A DNA stretch of 64,000 bases, from contig JASGKH010000001.1 of NCBI GenBank assembly GCA_047600785.1, positions 1-64,000 on the forward strand, in the 5' to 3' direction. The stretch is from Breznakibacter sp047600785 (GTDB lineage: Bacteria; Bacteroidota; Bacteroidia; Bacteroidales; Marinilabiliaceae). Of this stretch, positions 32,894 through 41,701 are shown in pieces. A program made the translations under genes and the position numbers. Each line of letters begins with the position of its first letter. The first letter of the stretch is position 1. A model generated the notes under the pieces. That model saw nothing but the letters and a program-made list of their open reading frames with translations, searched no databases and was not told the origin of the DNA.

Positions 32894-34156
32894 GTGAAAG
32901 TAGTACTTATAAATAAAAGCGATTCGGTGGGCGGAGCTTCGGTGGCCGCCTATCGTTTAACTGCAGCATTGTACAACCAAGGGTTAGGTGCAAAACTACT
33001 GGTAAGCGACGGAATGCAAAGTGTGTTGACCGAGGTGGTGAACAAAAGCCATTGGTCACAGCAACTTGCCCATGCAAGATTCTTGCTCGAAAGGCTTTCG
33101 TTTTTTCCTTATGAGAAAAGTGCGTTGGAACGATTTTCGTTTTCACCGGCCAACACAGGTATGGACATATCGAAACACCCATTGGTGCAGGATGCCGATA
33201 TTATCCATTTGCACTGGATCAATCAGGGTTTCCTATCGCTCAAGAACATACAGCAACTGATAAACACAGGTAAGCCTATTGTTTGGACCCTCCATGACAT
33301 GTGGTCTTTCACCGGAGGGTGCCATTACAATGGAAACTGCCACGAGTTCTTGGATTCGTGCGGAAACTGCTTGTTTCTCAAAAGTCCGAAATCTAACGAC
33401 TTATCAGCCAGGTTGTTGATAAAAAAGAAAAAAATTTATAAGAATGCCAATATCCATTTGGTAACATGTAGCAAGTGGTTAAAGTCGCTCGCATCGGAAA
33501 GTACGTTGATGCGCAGTAAACCGTGTTATGTCATTCCCAATCCCATTGACACTGAGTTCTACAGGCCAATGGATAGGTTGTCATGCCGGGAATCACTTGG
33601 GCTACCAACCGATAAGAAATTATTATTGTTTGGGGCTGCCAATATTTTAGATCCGCGTAAGGGAATTCGTTATCTGACTGAAGCATTGGGTATTTTGCAC
33701 GAAAATTTTCCCGTACTTCAGGATAAGTTGGAGCTGGTGGTGTTTGGAAAACTTCGGTTGGGTGAGCAACCCAATTTTCCGTTCAAGACCCATTTTATGC
33801 GATACGTAACCGATAATAAAACATTGGTGAAGCTTTACAATTCTGCTGATGCATATGTGTTGCCTTCTTTACAGGACAACTTACCCAATACTGTCATGGA
33901 GTCCATGTCATGCGGCACTCCGGTTATCGGATTTCGTATAGGTGGTGTACCAGAAATGGTTGAACATGAAAAATCCGGCTATTTAAGTGAAGTGCGAAAT
34001 GCTCTTAGTTTGTCGACAGGGATTTATGAAACTCTATTTGTGAACGATGCTCCCAGGATGGGTGAAAACGCGCGGAAAAAAGTACTCGAATCGTATTCCG
34101 AAGATACTGTGGCCCGTCAATACATCGACGTGTACCGTAAAGCATTGGAAGGATAA
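32894..34156 (+). CDS. glycosyltransferase family 4
   Basis: A 420-residue GT-B glycosyltransferase, start GTG. The N-terminal part has LINKSDSVGGASVAAYRL and DIIHLHWINQG, followed by VWTLHDMWSFTGGCHY with a cysteine cluster (HEFLDSCGNC) common to this Bacteroidota subgroup. The C-terminal nucleotide-sugar domain has LLLFGAANILDPRKG, YVLPSLQDNLPNTVMESMSCGTPVIGF in overlapping segments, and the Glu of the EX7E motif. It lies 30 bases before a GT2 gene and likely acts with it in surface polysaccharide synthesis. Sugar specificity unknown. Confidence 0.92.
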   Translation: MKVVLINKSDSVGGASVAAYRLTAALYNQGLGAKLLVSDGMQSVLTEVVNKSHWSQQLAHARFLLERLSFFPYEKSALERFSFSPANTGMDISKHPLVQDADIIHLHWINQGFLSLKNIQQLINTGKPIVWTLHDMWSFTGGCHYNGNCHEFLDSCGNCLFLKSPKSNDLSARLLIKKKKIYKNANIHLVTCSKWLKSLASESTLMRSKPCYVIPNPIDTEFYRPMDRLSCRESLGLPTDKKLLLFGAANILDPRKGIRYLTEALGILHENFPVLQDKLELVVFGKLRLGEQPNFPFKTHFMRYVTDNKTLVKLYNSADAYVLPSLQDNLPNTVMESMSCGTPVIGFRIGGVPEMVEHEKSGYLSEVRNALSLSTGIYETLFVNDAPRMGENARKKVLESYSEDTVARQYIDVYRKALEG

Positions 34157-34186
34157 AACTGCTTTCTTTTTATTTTTGCTTCCAGC

Positions 34187-34936
34187 ATGACAAAACCAAC
34201 TGTTTCCATCGTGACCATTGTGTACAATGGTCAGGTGACGATTGAAAAAACCATCCAAAGCATTGCGGCGCAAACCTATCCGAACATTGAATATATTGTG
34301 GTGGACGGTGCGTCGTCCGATGGAACCATGGAGATCGTAAAACGTTATCCTTCGGTGGTGAACAAATGGATAAGCGAACCGGATAAAGGACTCTACGACG
34401 CCATGAACAAGGGGATTGATTTGGCTTCGGGCGATTATTTGTGGTTTATAAATTCGGGTGATGAGATTTATGCTCCTGATACGTTGCAAAGACTCTTTTC
34501 AGCCGATAGACCGTTGGCCGATGTGTATTACGGTGATACAGTGATGATCGATGCTCTGGGCGGCGAAATAGGGCAACGGCGGTTGACGCCTCCCAAAAAC
34601 CTGACGTGGCAACATTTTCGTTATGGCATGAGGGTTAGCCACCAATCGTTTATTTGCAAACGGCACGCGGCGGGATATTATAACATAAGCTATAAATTTT
34701 CAGCTGATTATGAATGGTGTCTGTTGGCATTGAAGAGCGCCAAAAGCATTGAAAATTCGCATTTGATTCTTTCTCGTTTTTTGGACGGGGGATTGACAAA
34801 GCAGAACATTGTGCCGGGTCTCAAAGAGCGGTTTGCTATTATGTGGCAACATTTTGGATTGATACCTACATTATGGCAGCACGTGGTTTTAGGGGTTAAT
34901 CTGGGTTGGTTTATTATCAGGAACAGAAGGTTTTAA
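34187..34936 (+). CDS. glycosyltransferase family 2
   Basis: A 249-residue GT-A glycosyltransferase. Its sequence opens VSIVTIVYNGQVTIEKTI, continues YIVVDGASSDGT, and has DYLWFINSGDEIYAP with the metal-binding acidic residues near residue 90. A short RVSHQSFICKRH segment and FSADYEWCL complete the acceptor side. This WcaA-like group transfers sugars to lipid-linked intermediates. It follows a GT4 gene with a 30-base gap; TATTTTTG at 34171-34178 could be an internal promoter but would leave almost no leader. Confidence 0.92.
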   Translation: MTKPTVSIVTIVYNGQVTIEKTIQSIAAQTYPNIEYIVVDGASSDGTMEIVKRYPSVVNKWISEPDKGLYDAMNKGIDLASGDYLWFINSGDEIYAPDTLQRLFSADRPLADVYYGDTVMIDALGGEIGQRRLTPPKNLTWQHFRYGMRVSHQSFICKRHAAGYYNISYKFSADYEWCLLALKSAKSIENSHLILSRFLDGGLTKQNIVPGLKERFAIMWQHFGLIPTLWQHVVLGVNLGWFIIRNRRF

Positions 34937-34940
34937 AAGA

Positions 34941-34985
34941 AAAAGGCAGAAGAAAGATAAACCCTTCTTCTGCCTTTTATTTTAT
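34941..34985. terminator. bidirectional terminator
   Basis: The stem AAAAGGCAGAAGAA / TTCTTCTGCCTTTT lies between the converging GT2 and queA genes, with T-rich flanks on both strands. Confidence 0.88.
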
Positions 34986-34994
34986 TGGCCATGG

Positions 34995-36044
34995 TTATAA
35001 TATCAACATCGCATCGCCATAAGTACCGAAACGGTAGCCATCTTTCACAGCTTTTTTATAAGCTTCCATCGTTAAGTCGTACCCTCCAAATGCACATGTC
35101 ATCATCAAAAGTGTCGACAGGGGCAAATGAAAATTGCTAACCATACAGTTTGCCACACTAAAGTCATAAGGAGGGAAAATGAATTTGTTGGTCCAGCCTT
35201 CGAATGGCTTCACATGCCCATATGTTGATACGGAACTTTCCAATGTGCGCACGACGGTGGTCCCAACGGCACAAACTTTGCGTTTCTCGTCTTTTCCCTT
35301 ATTGATGATGTCGGCAGCTTCGTTGTCGATGAAAATTTGCTCCGAATCCATTTTATGTTTGGTCAAGTCTTCCACATCCACGGTGCGGAAATTTCCTAAA
35401 CCGACGTGAAGAGTAATTTCGGCAAAATCTACTCCTTTTATCTCTAGGCGTTTAAGTAATTCACGACTAAAATGCATCCCTGCGGTAGGGGCTGCCACAG
35501 CTCCTTCGTGTTTGGCAAAAATGGTTTGGTAACGATCTTTGTCTTCGGGAATGACATCGCGCTTAATGAATTTTGGAAGTGGTGTTTCGCCCAAACTATA
35601 AAGCGTTTTTTTGAAATCTTCGTACGAACCGTCGTACAAAAACCGGAGTGTGCGCCCGCGCGATGTCGTGTTGTCGATGACTTCAGCCACCAACAAATCA
35701 TCTTCTCCGAAATACAGTTTGTTTCCAATACGTATTTTACGGGCGGGATCGACCAGTACGTCCCACAAACGCAAGTCGGGGTTCAGTTCACGCAGTAAAA
35801 ACACTTCAATTTCGGCTCCGGTTTTTTCTTTGTTGCCATAAAGTCTGGCCGGAAACACTTTGGTATTGTTGAACACCATTACGTCTTGGTCGTCGAAATA
35901 TTCAATAATGTCTTTAAATACCCTGTCTTCGATTTTCTTGGTATCGCGGTGCACCACCATCAATCTCGATTCGTCACGGTTTTCTTGCGGATGCAAAGCA
36001 ATAAGCTCTTCTGGCAGTTTGTACTTAAACTTCGACAGTTTCAT
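34995..36044 (-). CDS. queA: S-adenosylmethionine:tRNA ribosyltransferase-isomerase
   Basis: Transfers and isomerises the ribosyl part of SAM onto preQ1-modified tRNA, forming epoxyqueuosine. The 349-residue protein shows the full family pattern: FKYKLPEELIALHPQENRDESRLM at the start (given in two overlapping parts: YKLPEELIALHP and DESRLMVVH), MVFNNTKVFPARLYG, GAVAAPTAGMHFSRELL and the ITLHVGLGNFRTVDVEDL region, split across RTVD and HVGLGNF. It is downstream of truB on the same strand with a gap of about 145 bases. Confidence 0.96.
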   Translation of the reverse strand: MKLSKFKYKLPEELIALHPQENRDESRLMVVHRDTKKIEDRVFKDIIEYFDDQDVMVFNNTKVFPARLYGNKEKTGAEIEVFLLRELNPDLRLWDVLVDPARKIRIGNKLYFGEDDLLVAEVIDNTTSRGRTLRFLYDGSYEDFKKTLYSLGETPLPKFIKRDVIPEDKDRYQTIFAKHEGAVAAPTAGMHFSRELLKRLEIKGVDFAEITLHVGLGNFRTVDVEDLTKHKMDSEQIFIDNEAADIINKGKDEKRKVCAVGTTVVRTLESSVSTYGHVKPFEGWTNKFIFPPYDFSVANCMVSNFHLPLSTLLMMTCAFGGYDLTMEAYKKAVKDGYRFGTYGDAMLIL

Positions 36045-36189
36045 TGATCCATAAATTATTAAAGCCCACTATTAATGCTTTTCAGGGCATTAAGTCAGGC
36101 CAGTTGTTTATATTAGAATGCTTTCGCAAAACGACTTGGGTAATGGCAGCGCAAGATAACAAAATGACGGCAGGGTTTCTACGCATGAA

Positions 36190-36921
36190 TTAGTCGTTAG
36201 TTGCATCGGGGCGCAAATTTCTTTCAAATTTTTCAATTTGTAAAGCATTTTCCAACGAAAATTCTCCAATTTGTGTTCTGCACAAATCGGTTAGATGTGC
36301 ACCTACGCCAACGGCTTGCCCAATATCGTGTGCAAGTGACCGGATATAGGTGCCTTTGGAACATTTGATCCTTAGCACTACTCTGGGAAGATCAAATGCT
36401 TCGATTTCCAGTTGATGGATACGAACGGGGCGGGGGCTCAAATCGACGGTCTCGCCCCTGCGGGCCAGTTCATATGCCTTCTCGCCTTTAATTTTAATTG
36501 CCGAAAAAACAGGGGGTATTTGCATAATGCTTCCCCGAAAACGATCCAACGCTTGCTCCACATGTTGCTGTGTGACATGATGGTATGGTTTGTGGTGTTC
36601 CACCAACGATTCCAAATCATAAGTGGGTGTTACCGCGCCCAATTCGATAGAAGCGACATATTCTTTGTCGAGCCCGGATAATTGCTCTATTTTTTTTGTG
36701 GCCTTACCGGTACACACGATCATGAGCCCGGTGGCCAATGGATCCAATGTGCCGGCATGCCCGACCTTGATATGTTTTTTTCGCAATTGGTATTTGAGCA
36801 TGCAACGCACCTTGTTCACAAGGTCAAATGAGGTCCAATCATATGGTTTGTCGAAGAGCAGGATTTCCCCTTCCTCAAAATTGTAGCCACCCACATGGCC
36901 AGGAATGTTTGTATTTTCCAT
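36190..36921 (-). CDS. truB: tRNA pseudouridine-55 synthase
   Basis: Makes pseudouridine 55 in the T loop of tRNAs. The 243-residue protein has the catalytic Asp in GHAGTLDPLATGLMIV near residue 57, the YVASIELGAVTPTYD segment, and SALKIKGEKAYELAR-like FSAIKIKGEKAYELAR near residue 145. CSKGTYIRSLAHDIG is near residue 195. The C-terminal PUA-like extension is short, as usual in this phylum. It precedes queA; in many relatives this pair continues the ftsX-DUF3098-uppP operon. Confidence 0.95.
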   Translation of the reverse strand: MENTNIPGHVGGYNFEEGEILLFDKPYDWTSFDLVNKVRCMLKYQLRKKHIKVGHAGTLDPLATGLMIVCTGKATKKIEQLSGLDKEYVASIELGAVTPTYDLESLVEHHKPYHHVTQQHVEQALDRFRGSIMQIPPVFSAIKIKGEKAYELARRGETVDLSPRPVRIHQLEIEAFDLPRVVLRIKCSKGTYIRSLAHDIGQAVGVGAHLTDLCRTQIGEFSLENALQIEKFERNLRPDATND

Positions 36922-36940
36922 TAAATATTTTTCAAGCAGG

Positions 36941-36948
36941 CAAAATTA
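36941..36948 (-). promoter_or_regulatory. putative -7 element of truB promoter
   Basis: TAATTTTG on the minus strand lies 19 bases before the truB start, the same spacing seen at several other genes in the window. Confidence 0.4.
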
Positions 36949-37182
36949 GAAAAGAATTGAGATTGACACTTAAATAATATAAAGTTCAGGGCCTTTTGAT
37001 GATCGGCACAGAAAAATTTGACTTTTTCACCATTTCGGTTGTAACATCCCTGCATCGGTATCCGTCATATTTTTTGAAAGCGGGGATGAAACCACCATCG
37101 ATCACCCGAACGTCAGGTTAAATTCACGGCCGGATTTGCTGGACAAACGAAAAAACATTAAAACAACAAAATTTGGGATATC

Positions 37183-38091
37183 ATGAAAACAAATATGACA
37201 ACAATTAAAAATCTGGGATTTACAAGTTTGGTAGCATTGGGGTTGCTGTTTGCAAGCAATGACGGTTTTTCGCAAAATAAGGGACTCAATGTCAGGGAAG
37301 ATGCACAAGGAACAAAAGTAGAAATGCCGGGCATGGTCATCGAAGTGCCTAATTTTACCGATACGGTCACTGTGATTACGCTTGGAAACCGCAAATTTGA
37401 AGTGATCGAAAAAGAAGGAGACACCAAAATACGCTTTGCCAAGAAGCCAAGGGAAGAATTTAAAGGCCATTTTGCCGGATTTGATTTGGGATTCAATAAT
37501 CTGGCTACTTCTGGATTTGATACGTCTTTGCCGACCGAAGATGCATTCATGGACCTGAATACCGGAAAGTCAATAAATGTGGGAATAAATTTTTTACAAT
37601 ACAGTATAGGGTTGCAAAAAGAGCGACAAAATTTTGGATTAGTGACCGGCGTGGGGCTTAACATCTCAAACTATCGGTTTGCAAACGATTATTTGCTGCA
37701 ACGCAATTCGGTAACGGGCAATGTAGAAGGAATAGCAGTTACAAGGCCGATCAAAAAGAACAAGTTGGTAACCAGTTATATCAATATTCCGTTAATGCTT
37801 GAATATCAAATTCCTTCGGCAAACAACGACAATAAATTTTATGTGGCGGCCGGTGGTTTTGTAGGATTCAAAGTTGGGTCGCACACTAAAACGGTTTATA
37901 CCGATAGCAACCGTAAATACAAATCACGTGACGATCTAAACCTAAGTCCCGTCCAATATGGGCTTACCGGCAGGATTGGCTTTGATTTTATCAAGCTTTT
38001 TGCTACTTACAACTATTCAACCTTATTCGAGAAGGATAAAGGTCCCGAATTATATCCTTTTTCTGTAGGTTTGACACTGGTTAATCTTTAA
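37183..38091 (+). CDS. outer-membrane beta-barrel protein
   Basis: A 302-residue exported protein with signal peptide (LVALGLLFASNDGFSQ). A short periplasmic segment (VTVITLGNRKFEVIEKEGD) is followed from about residue 92 by an eight- to ten-strand barrel of alternating residues: KGHFAGFDLGFNNL, LVTGVGLNISNYRFAN, YINIPLMLEYQIPSA, LTGRIGFDFIKLFATYNYS. It ends LYPFSVGLTLVNL. It belongs with the porin-fold OMP_b-brl_2-type proteins of Bacteroidota. The next gene encodes a paralogue of this whole region with an added N-terminal WG-repeat domain. Function unknown. Confidence 0.8.
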   Translation: MKTNMTTIKNLGFTSLVALGLLFASNDGFSQNKGLNVREDAQGTKVEMPGMVIEVPNFTDTVTVITLGNRKFEVIEKEGDTKIRFAKKPREEFKGHFAGFDLGFNNLATSGFDTSLPTEDAFMDLNTGKSINVGINFLQYSIGLQKERQNFGLVTGVGLNISNYRFANDYLLQRNSVTGNVEGIAVTRPIKKNKLVTSYINIPLMLEYQIPSANNDNKFYVAAGGFVGFKVGSHTKTVYTDSNRKYKSRDDLNLSPVQYGLTGRIGFDFIKLFATYNYSTLFEKDKGPELYPFSVGLTLVNL

Positions 38092-38110
38092 TGACATATA
38101 TTGTTTGTGT

Positions 38111-39757
38111 ATGAAACGTTTCGCATTATTATTGGTTTCGGCTCTTTTTTGCATGGCATCGTGGTCGCAGGCTTTAGTGGACTCTCTTTTGCAGCAATAC
38201 GATAAATATTGGGAGATATCGCCGGGTATTTACCGCGTCATGAAAAACGGCTTGGTTGGCGTGGCCGGCCATCAGGGAATCGTTGTGCCGGTAGAGTACC
38301 AGCACGTGTGGAATCTTTCCGACAAAGACTATTTCCGAGTGATGCGAAACGGTAAAACAGGGCTGTTCCATGTGACCAAGGGCATTATAATTCCAGCGGA
38401 GTACGATCAGATATGGGATTTTTCCGATGGTAAACTTCGGGTGCTTAAAAACGGGAAATTGGGATTAATCGGCCCAACGGGGCAGGTGTTGGTCCCTTGC
38501 CAATATCAACAAATATGGGATTTTCGTGATGGTATTGCCAAGGTAATCCGCGATGGTAAATTGGGTTATGTGAATGACAGCGGACAAGAGGTGATTCCTT
38601 GCATTTATCAGCAAATATCAATTTTTGAGAATGGGACAGCCAAAGTGGTGCGTGACGGGAAGTTTGGTTTTGTCGATTTGAACGGCAATGAAATAGTTCC
38701 TTGCGATTACCAGCAAATTTCCGATTTTGTGGAGGGGAAAGCCCGTGTCGTAAAAAACGGGAAAATCGGGTTCATTGATAAAGTTGGGCAAGAAATTATC
38801 CCCCCTATTTTTTCGCAGATTTGGGAGTTTGAAAATGATCGGGCAAAAGCTGTACTTGACGGAAAAATGGTCACCATCGACCAGCGGGGAAATGTGTTAT
38901 CGGTTGACGAATCGGCAGTGATTCCTCCTGCTTTGCCCATTGCTCCGGTTTCCGACGTGCCTTTGACTCAACCCCTGAAAGCCGAAGTTCCGCCACAATC
39001 TACGGATTCCGCAAAGACACTACGGTTGGGAAATAAAGTCTTTGTAATTACAAACCAAGGAGATGAAAAAGCTATTGAAATGACCTCCAAAAACGATTGG
39101 GGGAAAAGGGATCGTAGCAAACGGAAGTTCAAAGGCCATTATCAGGGCGTTGATTTGTACTACAACAGCTTTTTGAATAAAAATGGAGGAACAACGCTAC
39201 CCGATGGTTATGACTTTTTGGATCTAAACGGCTCCAAATCGATCGGCGTGGGGGTGAATCTTCTGCAGGAAAACATTTCCCTGTCCCGGCGTGGGAATAT
39301 AGGATTGGTGACAGGTTTGGGCATTGATTTCAATAACTATCGATTCGACAGCCAAAATAAGCTTGTTGTGAACGAACAAGGAAAAATAGACCATGAGTTG
39401 TTGACCGATCCGGTGAAAAAGAACAAATTGACGTCGATTTATTTATCCATTCCTTTATCGCTCGAATTCCAAATCCCTGCCAGTACACGCAAAGACCCTA
39501 TTTTCCTATCGGGTGGTGTGGTGGGAGGTTATAAGTTGCGTTCGTATACTAAAATTGTATACAACGGCGGCGATAAAGATAAGACCCGTGGCGATTACAA
39601 TTTGAGTGATCTCCGTTTAGGCACAACAGTCCGCCTTGGTTATAAATTTATTAATCTGAACGGGTTGTACTACTTTACCCCATTGTTCGACAAAACGGGC
39701 GATCCGAAATTATATCCATATTCAATAGGTATTTCATTTTATCCAGATTGGATGTAA
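38111..39757 (+). CDS. WG-repeat protein fused to outer-membrane beta-barrel
   Basis: A 548-residue protein. A signal peptide (MKRFALLLVSALFCMASWSQ) is followed by about seven WG-type repeats of 33-35 residues (about 41-275), each of the form KVxRDGKxGxVDxxGxEVIPCxYQQI. A Pro-rich linker leads to a segment and barrel (from about residue 340, KGHYQGVDLYYNSFL) that align along their length with the preceding gene's product: LGNKVFVITNQGDEKA versus LGNRKFEVIEKEGDTK, GLVTGLGIDFNNYRFD versus GLVTGVGLNISNYRFA. The repeats probably form a binding platform in the periplasm. The longest frame adds a TTG start two codons upstream; ATG 38111 is 19 bases after the previous stop. Confidence 0.82.
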   Translation: MKRFALLLVSALFCMASWSQALVDSLLQQYDKYWEISPGIYRVMKNGLVGVAGHQGIVVPVEYQHVWNLSDKDYFRVMRNGKTGLFHVTKGIIIPAEYDQIWDFSDGKLRVLKNGKLGLIGPTGQVLVPCQYQQIWDFRDGIAKVIRDGKLGYVNDSGQEVIPCIYQQISIFENGTAKVVRDGKFGFVDLNGNEIVPCDYQQISDFVEGKARVVKNGKIGFIDKVGQEIIPPIFSQIWEFENDRAKAVLDGKMVTIDQRGNVLSVDESAVIPPALPIAPVSDVPLTQPLKAEVPPQSTDSAKTLRLGNKVFVITNQGDEKAIEMTSKNDWGKRDRSKRKFKGHYQGVDLYYNSFLNKNGGTTLPDGYDFLDLNGSKSIGVGVNLLQENISLSRRGNIGLVTGLGIDFNNYRFDSQNKLVVNEQGKIDHELLTDPVKKNKLTSIYLSIPLSLEFQIPASTRKDPIFLSGGVVGGYKLRSYTKIVYNGGDKDKTRGDYNLSDLRLGTTVRLGYKFINLNGLYYFTPLFDKTGDPKLYPYSIGISFYPDWM

Positions 39758-39776
39758 GGACATCGAACAAATTTAG

Positions 39777-39800
39777 AAGCGGCGAAAGGCCGCTTTTTTT
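39777..39800 (+). terminator. terminator after the WG-repeat gene
   Basis: The stem AGCGG / CCGCT with a seven-base loop is followed by seven or more T, about 20 bases past the stop codon. Confidence 0.8.
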
Positions 39801-40179
39801 GTGCGAATAAATTCGAAGGATAATGTTGGGTGGAGTATTTTTTCGATCACTGGCTGACTAAATATTGCCTGAATTGCCGGCAAACGGGGCTTTATGGATG
39901 ACGGAATCTAGTTTTTCAATGCCAATAAATCGGAAAGTTGCAGGTTTCTATCTTGGTTTTCGTTTGGGAAACTCTTCGATGGCCTTCTGGTAAGGAGTTA
40001 AACCATCTTGTACAAGCACGTTTTCTTCAGAGAATTCACTGTCTCTGCTTAAGCTTGCAATAGAAATAATTCCAATCGATCGCCCTGTTTGTGTTCAATA
40101 AAAACAAACCAGATAACCAAAATAGGCTCGATGTTTTTGAAAGTTGGGGTGAGGCATTATAAATCCCAAATAGACCTTT
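39801..40179. other. intergenic region, possible coding remnant
   Basis: Nearly 400 bases without a convincing gene. On the minus strand an open stretch of about 45 codons ends near 39950 with the protein-like sequence DGLTPYQKAIEEFPKRKPR, but it has no start codon. It may be the tail of a decayed gene; the upstream part is in another frame (40036-40230) and not recognisable. Otherwise nothing is visible. Confidence 0.35.
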
Positions 40180-40187
40180 AATTTTGC
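40180..40187 (+). promoter_or_regulatory. putative -7 element of the flippase gene
   Basis: TAATTTTG lies 19 bases before the GTG start of the flippase gene. Confidence 0.45.
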
Positions 40188-40206
40188 CGTAGCAAAACAC
40201 AAGCCT

Positions 40207-41700
40207 GTGTATAAAAAAATAGTTGCCCAAACCACTCTTTACGGTGTCAGTAACACATTAAGCAAGCTGAGCGGATTGATATTGTTGCCCCTCTATACCA
40301 ATTTGCTGCCGTTACAGGAGTATGGCTTGTTGGGCTTGTTCGAAACGTTATCGATTTTCATCATTGCCATATCGGGCATGGGACTAAGAACGGCTTTACC
40401 TCGCTGGTATTGGCTACCTGAAAAGACAGAACAACAAAAGGACCTGTTCTTTACTGTTGTGTCGGCCTCGATACTCTTTGCGGTACTGATATCGGTCATG
40501 AGTTATTTTGTATCAACGGCTTTTTCAGGACTGATATTCCAAACCCAAGTCAACGATCGTGTCATTGGGTTTTTTATGCTTTCGCTCTTCTTTCGGATCC
40601 TCAATGAATTACCATTTCTTATTTTAAGAATCAATCAGAAGGCAATGGCACAAACCGTGATTCAGGCCATTAATTTAGGGCTAACGGTGTTATTGACTTA
40701 TTATTTTTTGGCGATAGCCCGAATGGGTATTGAGGGAATTTTTATTTCTCAGATGATCAGTGCAGTAATTACATCTATCATTACTGTTCCTACAATAAGA
40801 AAGTACATGTCGTTCGTTTTTTTGCCAACCGATTTTAAGGCTATGATGAGGTTTGGCCTGCCATTGGCACTTTCGAGCGTATTAAGCATTCTGCTGAGTC
40901 TGAGTGACCGGTTCATCCTGGGGTATTTCATTAACCTGGAAGAGGTAGGGACGTTTTCGTTGGCATCGAAAGTGGCCAATGTACTTCAGCTGATCGTCAT
41001 CACATCGTTTTTTAGTGCTTATACACACATCTTCTACCAAGGGATGAATAAAGGAGCCGATACAAGGCTTTTCACCAAAGTGCCGACATGGTTTTGGTTA
41101 TCGATTGTTTTGTGCGCACTGGGCTTGACGTTATTCGGCAAAGAGATTATTGTGCTGACCATTTATTCGAATCCTGAATATTGGAACTCCATTGATGTGT
41201 TGCCCTTATTGGTGACAGGGTTACTTTTGGGTGGGCTACGTCAGATTTTTGTCCTTGATCTTAGTTACCATCATCAAACAAAGGCAATTACTGTGTCGGT
41301 ACTGGCATCGGGCATTATCAACGTTATATTGAACCTGATCCTGATTCCATATTGGAAATCGAACGGGGCCGCATTGGCCACGGCAGTCACCCAATTCTTG
41401 GTGTCCGTCTTTTTGTATTTGAAAATCAGGAAAATATCATTAGTGACATACGAATTGCGAAAGATGGTCGTGATCTTCGTCATTGCAGCTGCCATTTCAT
41501 GGTTTGCCCCTTATTTAAACCATTGGCCACTAATTGTTCGTTTATCTGCCAAAATGGGTATGATGGCTGTTTTTTTGGGATCGCTTTGGGTGATTGGTTT
41601 TTTTGACGCTAAAGAAATGGAGATCCTCAAAGGTTTTTGGACTAAATGGAAAGATCCCACCAAGTTAGTGTCAAATATCAAGCAATATAAACAACACTGA
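40207..41700 (+). CDS. polysaccharide flippase (MATE/Wzx-like)
   Basis: A 497-residue inner-membrane transporter with 12-14 hydrophobic helices, start GTG (MYKKIVAQTTLYGVSNTLSK). The first helices carry LPLYTNLLPLQEYGLLGLFE, the standard signature of polysaccharide biosynthesis flippases, and FGLPLALSSVLSILLSLSD is the matching start of the second half. It likely moves a lipid-linked sugar precursor across the inner membrane. A deacetylase-like gene follows after one base, so the two form an operon. Confidence 0.9.
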   Translation: MYKKIVAQTTLYGVSNTLSKLSGLILLPLYTNLLPLQEYGLLGLFETLSIFIIAISGMGLRTALPRWYWLPEKTEQQKDLFFTVVSASILFAVLISVMSYFVSTAFSGLIFQTQVNDRVIGFFMLSLFFRILNELPFLILRINQKAMAQTVIQAINLGLTVLLTYYFLAIARMGIEGIFISQMISAVITSIITVPTIRKYMSFVFLPTDFKAMMRFGLPLALSSVLSILLSLSDRFILGYFINLEEVGTFSLASKVANVLQLIVITSFFSAYTHIFYQGMNKGADTRLFTKVPTWFWLSIVLCALGLTLFGKEIIVLTIYSNPEYWNSIDVLPLLVTGLLLGGLRQIFVLDLSYHHQTKAITVSVLASGIINVILNLILIPYWKSNGAALATAVTQFLVSVFLYLKIRKISLVTYELRKMVVIFVIAAAISWFAPYLNHWPLIVRLSAKMGMMAVFLGSLWVIGFFDAKEMEILKGFWTKWKDPTKLVSNIKQYKQH

Positions 41701-41701
41701 C

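Noticed and set aside
38600..38900. Possible tandem DNA repeat or CRISPR-like array
   Set aside because: The periodicity comes from WG protein repeats of about 100 bases with divergent third positions; no identical repeats or spacers.
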